The notes under the pieces were generated by a model. The model did no database searches, was not told the origin of the DNA, and saw only the letters and a list, made by a program, of their open reading frames with translations. DNA of 64,000 nt. Origin: Baaleninema simplex PCC 7105 (lineage in GTDB: Bacteria; Cyanobacteriota; Cyanobacteriia; Cyanobacteriales; Geitlerinemataceae). A program made the translations under genes and the position numbers. The stretch is taken from assembly GCF_000332355.1 (NCBI RefSeq), contig NZ_KB235958.1, positions 868,797 to 932,796 of the forward strand. Reading direction: 5' to 3'. The number at the start of each line of letters is the position of its first letter. Within the stretch, counting starts at the first letter, position 1. Below, piece by piece: positions 33,580 to 42,800 of this stretch.

Positions 33580-35757
33580 TTAACAAAACACCAAAGCGGT
33601 AACGAGCAGTTGCAACGTCAACAACACCGGCCAGTACAACAGTTTGGGGATTAAGTTGTTGCGATAGCGCAGGAGAAAGGCATTCGATCGCTTGGCCACC
33701 AACAAACCATCGATGGCCACGAACAAAATCATCACGTACAAGACAAAGTAAAAATACTCAATGTAGAGAATTCCACCAGTCGCCAACGAACTTCTCAAAT
33801 TAATTTGGTCGAGAATCAAAATGAACGTAAACGCGCCAGCAGCGGAAATCACCCCCGACGCGCTAAATCCGAGTTCGTCGTCTTCGATCTTAAAGCGAAT
33901 AATGGTTTGCACGCCGAACAACAACACCGCCACCACGATCGTTCGCATCATTTTCGTGATAAACACGGTCAGGAAATCTCGACGCATCACGACATCGAAA
34001 TACAGTTCGGGGAAGTTTTTCAGTTGCGTTTCGCCCTGGAACCCAAACCCCGTATTGTAACTGTTGAGCTTGTATTGAAAAAAGCTCTGCTCTAAGATCC
34101 ACCCCGGCATCACGAAATTTTCCCCCATTTCGAGACCCGGTAAGGTGGTGGGGGACAAAATATCGTAAGCGGCCAAATCCGGCGTCAACACGACGTTTCC
34201 GGCGAAGTCCTGGTGCCAGATTCGCATCCAAACGTCTTTGCGATCGAACGGATACTTGGAGTAATCGAACGGCTGTCGCAATTTGGCTTCGATATACCAG
34301 CCAATGAGTTCGCCACCGTCAAATTCTTGGCGATAGCTTTCTCGAACGCTCGCTGACGTTGCCTCGGGTAACACGAACCCACGCGAAATCTCGTCGTGAA
34401 CGCCGTCGAGATAACGCTGCCACACATAACCCGTCACGAAGACATCGTTAGCGTCGCTAAATTCCAACGACTGCAAAAATACCCCAGTCGGGACGAATAC
34501 GGGGGGTGTATCTCCGGCAGCTTTAGCGCGTCGCGTTTGCTCGGTGAGAAATTTTTGTAAGCGAGCGGGATTGGCGATTTTGATGCCCATATCGTCGTCG
34601 AGGCTGGTCTGACTCATTTCCAAGCCCCAAATCGCACCGATTCCACCGGCCAAAAAGACGGACACCACGACGACTAAACCCCACAGACGATGAATACGAT
34701 CGCCGTCGGGACGAATCGCCACCACCGAACCGAACACCAAACTCGCCACCACAAACAGCGTCAGCCAAATGAGTTTCCGGTCTAAACTCCTCGTATTCTG
34801 AAACACTTCGTCTCGAAACAAGACGACGGCTAACGACCACTCCGTCGAGGGAATCGGTTCGTAAACGACCCACGCCGACGCACGACCTTTCGGGGTCAGT
34901 TGTATCGCACCCCGTTCGCCGGACAGCATGGCCTCGGCCAGTTTCTCAAACTGAGGTGCGTTCCAGTGTTCGGACAGGTCGAAGATCGACCGTCGTTCTT
35001 TCACGACCGCATCGACGGGATGGTAAACGAACTTTCCCGATTGGGAGACGACGAACCCGTATCCCGTTTTCCCCAACGCCAAAGACTCCATTAAGGTTTT
35101 GAGTTGTTTGAAGTCGTAGTTGGCGTAAACGATACCGTTGGGGTCGGGCGTTGGAGGGCTTGTCTCGGGGGTCGCGAACGGAACGCTATATTCGGCCAGG
35201 AGTTGCTGGAGAACGCGTCCGAGATAGGGATCTGCCCACTGCGCCCCCCCGTTTAGGGGATCGTTGAACCAGGCGATATCGGGTTGGGTGTAGTCGTAAG
35301 TGTCTTCGACGTTGAAGCGTTGGAAGCGCTCTCGGTCGGGGCGATCGGGGTCGGGGACGCGCTTGTAGACGGGAGCGTACAGTCGCGTTTCGGCGTTGTA
35401 ACCGTAGGGTGCGTAAGCGACGCCCACGCTGGAGAGGTTTTCGTTCTTTTCTAACTGCGTCTCGAGGCGATCGTCGAGGTCTTCTTGGCTCAGCCGACCG
35501 GTGTTCAGGTCTTCTGCTAACTCTTCGACGACGGTTTCGAGGGCTTTCAGTTGGCGATCGATTTGTTCGACCGCCCGTTGGGTTTCTGTAACGGCCCTTT
35601 CGGTGGCGGTCTCGATTTTGCGATCGCGTTCGCTCCAGTAGGACACGGCAGTCCCGATCGCACCCAAAATGCTGACCGTTCCGAGAATTCCCACCGTTCG
35701 CACCAGCCATCGGGTTCGGTGGGTCGCACGGGTTGGGGTTATTGGTTCTTCACCCAC
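33580..35757 (-). CDS. Cache domain fused to a pentameric ligand-gated ion channel-like protein
   Basis: 725 residues from a GTG at 35757, with GAGGAG 8-10 bases upstream. A membrane helix (17-40) leads to an extracytoplasmic Cache sensor domain (about 45-315), then two helices (328-348, 358-378). Residues 420-590 form a beta-rich domain with VPTGVFLQSLEFSDANDVFV and KYPFDRKDVWMRIW (near 502), matching the first strand and the PFD loop of Cys-loop/pLGIC ligand-binding domains. Four membrane helices follow (592-725), as in pLGIC M1 to M4. Known bacterial channels such as DeCLIC also carry Cache-type N-terminal domains. Ion flux gated by a small ligand is inferred. Confidence 0.75.
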   Translation of the reverse strand: MGEEPITPTRATHRTRWLVRTVGILGTVSILGAIGTAVSYWSERDRKIETATERAVTETQRAVEQIDRQLKALETVVEELAEDLNTGRLSQEDLDDRLETQLEKNENLSSVGVAYAPYGYNAETRLYAPVYKRVPDPDRPDRERFQRFNVEDTYDYTQPDIAWFNDPLNGGAQWADPYLGRVLQQLLAEYSVPFATPETSPPTPDPNGIVYANYDFKQLKTLMESLALGKTGYGFVVSQSGKFVYHPVDAVVKERRSIFDLSEHWNAPQFEKLAEAMLSGERGAIQLTPKGRASAWVVYEPIPSTEWSLAVVLFRDEVFQNTRSLDRKLIWLTLFVVASLVFGSVVAIRPDGDRIHRLWGLVVVVSVFLAGGIGAIWGLEMSQTSLDDDMGIKIANPARLQKFLTEQTRRAKAAGDTPPVFVPTGVFLQSLEFSDANDVFVTGYVWQRYLDGVHDEISRGFVLPEATSASVRESYRQEFDGGELIGWYIEAKLRQPFDYSKYPFDRKDVWMRIWHQDFAGNVVLTPDLAAYDILSPTTLPGLEMGENFVMPGWILEQSFFQYKLNSYNTGFGFQGETQLKNFPELYFDVVMRRDFLTVFITKMMRTIVVAVLLFGVQTIIRFKIEDDELGFSASGVISAAGAFTFILILDQINLRSSLATGGILYIEYFYFVLYVMILFVAIDGLLVAKRSNAFLLRYRNNLIPKLLYWPVLLTLQLLVTALVFC

Positions 35758-35902
35758 GATCGCTTCTCCTCAATGGTTAGACACACAGGAAGTTTTGACG
35801 GGAGAGTCGGCGATCGAGAACGGCCGCGCGATGGCGTCGCGATCGCCTTCTGTTGCCAGAGTTTCGACGGCATCGGTTCGGGAGCGATCGCACCTCTACG
35901 CA

Positions 35903-35970
35903 GTTAGATAAAACTGTTTAAGGTTAGATAAAATAACTAATTTAAGCAAGATTAGCTACTTTAGTTAGAT
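35903..35970 (-). promoter_or_regulatory. Three GTTAGAT direct repeats upstream of the channel gene
   Basis: GTTAGAT occurs at 35903, 35923 and 35964; the first two are exactly 20 bases apart and extend to GTTAGATAAAA. The set lies in an AT-rich section 146-213 bases upstream of the channel start. Spacing by about two helical turns suits regulator binding. The DUF4231 gene ends at 36018, just beyond. Confidence 0.35.
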
Positions 35971-36017
35971 TCGCTACCCTTGTTTTCGCCGCCTGTTGAG
36001 GGAGGGAGTACGAGGGA

Positions 36018-36878
36018 CTATTCCCAACGAGACGTAATCGGAGCGCCGGGGGGTTTCGACTCGTCGATTTCGAGATTGTCGAGATCGCTGGTGTCCGGTT
36101 CCTCTAGCTGGCGCGGAGCGCGACGGGGCGGACTGGACGTAATCGGAGGTGCCGGGGGCAAATCCGTATCCGTCTCGGAGGCGAAGTCGTCACCATAGCG
36201 GGGAACGGTCGGTTCGGGAGGTGTCGTTGACAGCGATCGATCGAACTCCCGAGGACGAGGCGGCGGTGGCATCGGCGCACCCGGTATCGGTCTCGGAGTC
36301 GGCTGGTATTGAGAGCCGATCGTACTGGCCGTTTCGTAAATCTTTTCTTTCTCTTCCTCCGTTTGTTTGTTCTGCACCACCTCAGTAATCACAGAGACGT
36401 CTTCTTGAATCGCCTGTTCGATACGACCGGCAAAACTACGATAGGCGCTCTCGTGACTGTTCGCGTCCTTATACACGCCACTGAGTTGGAAAAACTGCCA
36501 TCCTTCAGTTTTGAGAGTTTCGGCGGTTTTGCGATACTGCGTCCACTTGTCGCCGTAGTGGAAAAATTCTTCGACGGCGGCGGATATGGCCACCACTTGA
36601 GCTAAACCGAAAGTTCCCCAGAACACGATCGTTCTCACTCGACCTTGTTGGAAGTTCAAACTGACCAGCGCGGGAATGATGACGCCCCCGATAATCGTCA
36701 CCAACCGCAGGCGATAGTATTGTTTCTGACATTGTCCGGCTTTCTTTTCGAGCCAAAGGAGTTGGTCGAGCCAGCGAGACTTGAGAAATTGTTTTTGCTG
36801 GTCGTTGAGGTCGAGTCCGTCGATTAACTCGCCGAACTGTTCTTTAAGATATGCGGTATAGGAGTTTTTTTTGGCCAT
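36018..36878 (-). CDS. DUF4231 (SLATT-like) membrane protein
   Basis: 286 residues. Residues 1-190 match DUF4231: a helix with LKSRWLDQLLWLEKKAGQCQ, then two membrane segments (about 58-75 and 81-105, LVTIIGGVIIPALVSL and TIVFWGTFGLAQVVAISAAV), then FHYGDKWTQYRKTAETLKTE and another long helix. The topology is that of the SLATT group, predicted to form pores in nucleotide-centred conflict systems. The C-terminal 95 residues are Pro/Asp/Arg-rich and probably disordered. It lies between the LSDAT gene and the channel gene, all on the minus strand. Confidence 0.8.
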   Translation of the reverse strand: MAKKNSYTAYLKEQFGELIDGLDLNDQQKQFLKSRWLDQLLWLEKKAGQCQKQYYRLRLVTIIGGVIIPALVSLNFQQGRVRTIVFWGTFGLAQVVAISAAVEEFFHYGDKWTQYRKTAETLKTEGWQFFQLSGVYKDANSHESAYRSFAGRIEQAIQEDVSVITEVVQNKQTEEEKEKIYETASTIGSQYQPTPRPIPGAPMPPPPRPREFDRSLSTTPPEPTVPRYGDDFASETDTDLPPAPPITSSPPRRAPRQLEEPDTSDLDNLEIDESKPPGAPITSRWE

Positions 36879-37108
36879 TGTTGTCTTCTCGAACGATGGA
36901 AGCTCGCGACGTTCCCAATTTTAATCTCGAGCAGAACGATCTCGAGGGATGGCGTTTCGGGTCTGGAGGCAGTGTCAAATGGCTGGCAAACGGCGCTGAG
37001 GGGTCGCAACCCACATAGGTTTTACCCAGAACGGCGCGGCCGGCACGCTCAACAGCAGTATATGGGAATTTGTCGAGGGCGAACAGTGGGGCGATCGGGG
37101 GTGTTGCG

Positions 37109-37855
37109 TTACCCTGACGGCGCAGTTAACAGGTCGCTGACGACGGTTTGCAGGAAGTCGATGTCGTTGTCCAAATCCAAAACTTGCAAGCAGCCAGTGC
37201 GGATGAGGGGTTCGGCGCGATCGTCAGTGGGTTCGCCCCGCAGTCCGGCGGCCAGTTTGTCGGCGGTGCGTCCGCTTCCGGCTAAAACAACGGTGGTGCG
37301 ACGCGCTTTGACGCTGTACGAAACGTCTTGCCAGGTGATTTCGCCGCCGTTGCTGACGAGGGTACACGCGGGGAAACCGTTGGCGATGTAGTCTGCCAGG
37401 TCTGCCAGCCAGGGACTTTCGGCACCCCAGTCCGTACCGGGAACGAGGACGAAGTGGCTGTGGTTGGGTTCGAGGGGGGCGGCGTCGTCGGAAATGGGGG
37501 GCGTTCCGTCGGGGAGAAGAACGGTTCCGATCGCACAGACGCCGATGAGGGGAAAAGTGCCGTCGATATGGGTGCGAGCTTGTCCCATTAGCTGCATGAC
37601 GCCGCAATCGGTACCGCCGTCGAGGGCGATCGCGCTGACTTTTTCTAGGGTGGGAGCGAGAACGTCGTCGAACAAGGTTTTGAGGCGAGCGAAGGCGTCG
37701 GGTTCCATTTTGCTGGCACCGCCGACGAGAACCAGAACGGGACGAGACCGGGACAGTCCGAGGCGATCGAGACTCGTTTGAAAGTCGCTCTGAGACTCTA
37801 GATAGATGCCCGTGGCAGTATTCCCGTTGTGAAAGTGAAAAGAAGTCGGTTCCAC
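37109..37855 (-). CDS. LSDAT (SLOG superfamily, TRPM-like) protein
   Basis: 248 residues, probably from a GTG at 37855 with no clear ribosome binding site. A Rossmann-like fold is seen with VLVLVGGASKMEPDAF (about 40-55) and AIALDGGTDCGVMQLMGQAR (74-93), the LSDAT signature, and LVSNGGEITWQ near residue 166. LSDAT is the prokaryotic relative of the N-terminal ligand-binding region of TRPM channels and is predicted to bind nucleotide-derived ligands such as ADP-ribose. No membrane segment is present. Its neighbours are a SLATT-like and a channel-like protein, a fitting context for a ligand sensor. Confidence 0.8.
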   Translation of the reverse strand: MEPTSFHFHNGNTATGIYLESQSDFQTSLDRLGLSRSRPVLVLVGGASKMEPDAFARLKTLFDDVLAPTLEKVSAIALDGGTDCGVMQLMGQARTHIDGTFPLIGVCAIGTVLLPDGTPPISDDAAPLEPNHSHFVLVPGTDWGAESPWLADLADYIANGFPACTLVSNGGEITWQDVSYSVKARRTTVVLAGSGRTADKLAAGLRGEPTDDRAEPLIRTGCLQVLDLDNDIDFLQTVVSDLLTAPSG

Positions 37856-38118
37856 GATTGAGAAACTAATAAAAACTCGTAATTCGGAAAATCTAGGCTT
37901 TTTTAGTGTAGCGGTCGCGATTTGGATTTGTCGTCTGCTCGATCGCTCCAGTTGGCAAAGTTGAGACCGGGAAACGTCCGATGCCTCGATCGATAGAGTT
38001 TTGTTAACATAAGTTCGTAAACGGTGCTGGTGTGCGCGGGTCTCGAAACAAATCGTGTTTGAGATGCTGACGGTATCGGCGATCGCATCGAAGGTTAGCT
38101 CATCGGAGATCGCGCGGT

Positions 38119-39411
38119 TTGAAAGTTTTTAACGCATTAACCCGATCGCAACGACGAAGTTTGTCCCTGCTCTTTGCGGCTGGGCTGTTTTTTTGGTCGA
38201 GCATGGCCTCACTGCTGCCGACGTTGCCCCTCTACGTCAAGCACGTGGGCGGAACGGAACAACAGATCGGATTCGTTATGGGATCGTTCGCCCTCGGTTT
38301 GGTGCTGTCGCGGCCGACCCTGGGCCGGTGGGCCGACTCCCACAGCCGAACGTTCGTGTTGCGGGTGGGAACGGTGGTCGTGGCGATCGCGCCGTTGGGC
38401 TATCTCCTCGTGTCGTCGATTCCGGGGTTGATGGCGCTGCGGACGTTCCACGGTATCAGTATCGCCGCCTTTACGACAGCATACAGTGCCTTGGTGGCCG
38501 ATCTGTCGCCACCGCAACAACGGGGAGAACTCATCGGTTACATGACCTTGGTTACGCCCTTGGGGGTGGGACTCGGCCCGGCGTTGGGCGGCTTCGTCCA
38601 GGCGGATTTGGGCTATCCGGCGTTGTTTTTAACGACTTCGGCTCTCGGCGTCATCAGCGGACTCTGTGGCTGGCAACTGGCCGAACCCACGTCGTTCGAG
38701 GAAGATAGGGCGGCGCAACCGCCTTTCGAGACCTCGCGATCGCCCTCGGAGGCGACGCCCGAACCCAAGCCAGAAGCAAACTTTTGGCAGTTGTTAGCGA
38801 GTCCTCGGGTGCTGGTTCCGACGGTGGTGATGTCGGTTGTGGGCTTGATTTTCGGGACGCTGACGACGTTCGTTCCGTTGCATATCGAAGCCAGCGCGAT
38901 CGCTCTCAATCCCGGTTGGTTCTACACGGCGACGGCGATCGCGAGTTTCAGTATGCGCCTGGTAGCCGGTCAAGCCTCCGATCGCTTCGGACGGGGACTG
39001 TTTATCAGTAGTGCTTTGGTGTGTTATGCCCTGTCGATGCTGACCCTATCCGTGGCAGACCGCAGCGAGTTATTTTTACTAGCGGGGTTCGTCGAAGGGA
39101 TGGCCGCTGGGGTGTTGATTCCGACGACCATCGCCCTGATGACCGATCGCTCTGCGCCCCAAGAACGGGGACGGGTGTTTTCGCTGTGTGTGGGAGGCTT
39201 CGATTTGGGTATCGCCATCGCCGGGCCGCTGTTGGGATCGATCGCTCAGTATCTCAGCTACGGGGCGTTGTTCGCGATCGCGGCGGGGTTAGCGGTGTTT
39301 GCGTTGGTCGTGTTCGTAACCCGCAACAGTAAGGATTTCCCTCATTCGGTACGGTTTGCCCTAGGACGCGAACGAGATTTATACGCGATCGAAATGCCGA
39401 GTCCCCGTTAA
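38119..39411 (+). CDS. MFS efflux-type transporter
   Basis: 430 residues, starting at a TTG (38119) with GGAG upstream; the protein N-terminus MKVFNALTRSQRRSLSLLFA fits an MFS start. Twelve hydrophobic segments are seen, with the motif A loop GRWADSHSRTFVLRVG after helix 2 and a second form, GQASDRFGRGLFI, after helix 8. A cytosolic loop rich in Pro/Glu separates the halves (about 195-220). It resembles drug or metabolite exporters; the substrate is unknown. It is divergent from the LSDAT gene. Confidence 0.85.
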   Translation: MKVFNALTRSQRRSLSLLFAAGLFFWSSMASLLPTLPLYVKHVGGTEQQIGFVMGSFALGLVLSRPTLGRWADSHSRTFVLRVGTVVVAIAPLGYLLVSSIPGLMALRTFHGISIAAFTTAYSALVADLSPPQQRGELIGYMTLVTPLGVGLGPALGGFVQADLGYPALFLTTSALGVISGLCGWQLAEPTSFEEDRAAQPPFETSRSPSEATPEPKPEANFWQLLASPRVLVPTVVMSVVGLIFGTLTTFVPLHIEASAIALNPGWFYTATAIASFSMRLVAGQASDRFGRGLFISSALVCYALSMLTLSVADRSELFLLAGFVEGMAAGVLIPTTIALMTDRSAPQERGRVFSLCVGGFDLGIAIAGPLLGSIAQYLSYGALFAIAAGLAVFALVVFVTRNSKDFPHSVRFALGRERDLYAIEMPSPR

Positions 39412-39882
39412 CTGCCCTCTGGCGCGATCGCATGGATAAAAAAACAGCCGACGGGTTCGATCCGCGTTTGTACGGGCGGATCTCGTTCGCGTGCGTGTCG
39501 AACCGCACCATACTCAGAGCGCACGCGATCGAACGTATCGCAGCCGCCCGCTCGATCGCGACATTTTCAAGATTGAAACTCACACCGCCAGATCGGACTG
39601 TCCTAACCCGAGCGCACGCCCTCGAACGTACTTCAGCTCGACATCGTATCGAGCGATCGTTTCTCCCAATTTTCGGCGAGTTCGATCGATTCGCTCTATT
39701 CTTCACACGATTTTTTAGAAACAATCCTTGAAATTACTTAGATGAAAATGCGGTATTTAAAAAAAATTTATTGCATATTTTTAAGTAGGTTCTTATCTGA
39801 ATAAGAACTAAAAAATAGATTGTCAAAAAAATAAAAAACCGTATAAAATCAAAATAGCAACTCTGTAAATCTCCCAAAACGT
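39412..39882. other. Intergenic region, 470 bp, with an inverted repeat
   Basis: No gene is supported; short open frames here are chance. The second half is very AT-rich and likely carries the promoter of the multi-PAS kinase. At 39789-39808 GTTCTTAT-CTGA-ATAAGAAC is a perfect 8-base inverted repeat, 75 bases before the kinase gene. Confidence 0.5.
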
Positions 39883-42800
39883 GTGTCACGAGCCTTCGCC
39901 GACTTTTACCTCTTTTATCTATTAAATTGGATGCGAGAGTCCGATCGTACCTCCGTTGAAACGACAGTAGACTGTCTCACCAACGGGGTTGAAAGTGCAT
40001 CGAATTTGGCGAAAATTCATCAAAACATCTTAGAAACTCAACTTCGCGACTGTTCCTCTCCTCAAGAGAGCTTAGATCTCGTCAGTCGAGCCGGACAGTT
40101 TTATCAACTCGTATTACAAGCTTGGGAACGCCGCATCGATCTCGACCGATCGCCGTTTTGGCAACAGCTCGTCGAGGGCTGTAACGAACTCATCTGTTTG
40201 AAAGATCTCGACGATCGCTTGCTCTACATCAACCCCAACCTCGAAACGTTGTTGGGCTACCCCCCCGAAGCCGGTCGAGACTGTTTGAGTCCAGACTCGA
40301 TTCACCCCGACGATCGCGATCGCGTCACCCGCTATTTTGACGCGTGCGCCCGATCGTCCCCAAACAAACGATCTCTCGAGTACCGCTTGCGACACCGCGA
40401 CGGTTCCTGGCGACACGTCGAATCCATCGCTCACGATTTACGAAACGACCCTCACATCGGGCGTATCGTCGTCTGTACCCGAGACCTTCACGATCGCAAA
40501 CAAACCGAACTCGCCCTCGAAGAACAGGTTCGATTCAACACCCTCGTCGCTCGAATTTCAAACTCGTTTCTCAACCTGTCTCCCGACGCTGTCGATGGGG
40601 CGATCGCCACCGCCCTCGAACGCATCGCTCAGTTTTTCGGTCTCCAGATGGCCGGGTTGTTTCAGCTCGAGGACGACAGAACCCCGTCCGACGTTCGCCA
40701 ACGCCAACACCTACAGCGAACCCATTCCTGGGTCGCCGAGGGACTCGAAGCCCAACGCGATCGCGTCTTTCCTCCCACCCTCGACGCAGAAGCCTTTGTC
40801 ACCGGAACGCTCCAAAGCCCCGAACACTGTCCCCCAGACCGCCCGATCGCACGACCGATCTCGATTCCGCTACGCAACAGTAAAATTTTCGGCTGGTTGG
40901 CGTTCGCCAGCATCGACGCATCCGAAGACCGCTTACAGGATCGGAGCGATCGCCTGCAATTCGTCGGAGAAATCCTCTCGAGCCTGCTGCTGCGCTGTCG
41001 TAGCGAACGAAACCTGCAACGAGAGCGGGCGATGTTTCAAGAACTCGCCGACGGGATCGACGCCGTGATGTGGGTGTTCGACCTCAAACACCATCGTAAC
41101 CTCTACGTCAATTCCACCAACTACCAACGCATTTGGGGGCGCTCGATCGCCGGTCTCTACGACGACGCGACGCAATTCTTCCAAACGATCCATCCCGACG
41201 ATCGCCAACAGGTCGAATCCGCGTTGACTTCCGATCGCCTCTCAGAACTCAAAAAGATCGAATATCGCATCCTGCGACCGGACGGCGAAGTTCGCTGGAT
41301 TTGCGCTCGCGGCTTCCCCGTGCGTCACGACAACGGCGAGATCGAGCGCGTTGTCGGAATCGCTGAAGACGTGACCGAACGCCGTCAGATCTGTACCGAC
41401 CTCGAGGCCGTTCGCGAACGCTACCAACTGGCCGTCGAAGGAACCGGAGACGGACTCTGGGATTGGGATATTCCCCAAGATATCGCCCACGTGTCGCCGC
41501 GATATTGGGAGATTTACGGCGAACCCCGACAGGCGTTCCTCGAAAACGCCTATGCTTGGGTCTTCGATCGCGTCCATCCCGACGATCGCGATCGCTTCGC
41601 TCGAGCGGTTCGCGACTGTTGCGATCGCGAACTTCCCTATCACGTCGAATATCGCATCCAACATACCTCGGGTCGGTGGGTTTGGGTACAAAGTCGCGCT
41701 CAAGTCGTTCGCGACGAGAACGGGATTCCCATTCGCATGGTGGGATCGATAACGGATATCAGCGATCGCAAACGAGCCGAAACCGCCCTGCTCGACAGCG
41801 AAGCGCGACTGCAATTCCTCCTCGGCGTCAGTCCGGCGATCCTATACTGCTGCACTCCCCAAGACCCCTACGAAACACGATACATCAGCGAGAACGTGCG
41901 CTTTTATCTCGGGTACGACCCCGAGGAAATCCTCGGCGATCGCCACTTTCACGAGCGTCGCGTTCATCCCGACGATCGCGCCGAGGTGTTCGCCTGTCTC
42001 CCCAATCTGTTTCAACTCGATTTTCACGTCTGCGAATATCGCTTTCGTCACAAAGACGGAACCTATCGCTGGCTCTACGACCGAATGCGCTTAATTCGCG
42101 ACGAGGACGGAAACCCCACTCAAATCGTTGGGAGTTTCATCGACATCACCGATCGCAAAGTCGCCGAACTGGCCTTGCAAAACAGCGAAGAAAAATTTCG
42201 CCAAATTGCCGAAAACAACCGCATCGTCCTGTTTGTCAAATCGGCGGACTCCTCGCAGATCGACTACGTCAACGCCGCTTACGAAACCCTTTGGGGACAG
42301 CCTCGCCAAGACTTATACGACGATCCCCAACAGTGGCTCGAGGCGGTAGTTCCCAGCGATCGCGCGAACGTCCTGCAAGTGATGAACGCCCACTTTACCC
42401 CAGATTCCCCCTCGAACGGAGAATATCGCATCCGACGACCGGACGGCCAACTGCGCTGGATTTATACCTGGACGTTTCCCATCCCCGATGCAGACGGGAA
42501 GTTATATCGAGTTGCGGGATTCGCCGAAGATATCACCGATCGCAAACGGATCGAAGCCAGTCTCGCCCGCAACAACGCCGAACTCGAAACCCGAGTACGC
42601 CTGCGAACCTTAGAACTCGAACGGTTTCAAGAACAGTTGCGCCAACAACAGCGAGATACTCAATCGCTGGTAGACAACTCCCCCGATGTCATCTGTCGTT
42701 TCGATCGCCAGTTGCGCCACGTGTTCGTCAACGCCACGCTGTTAGAGATTTCTGGGTGGCCGCTCGAACGGTTCCTCGGAAAAACGATCGAAGAACTCGG

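Noticed and set aside
39431-39731. Short plus-strand frames of 75-99 codons before the multi-PAS kinase
   Set aside because: No motif, no ribosome binding site, biased Arg/Ser/Thr content; treated as intergenic.
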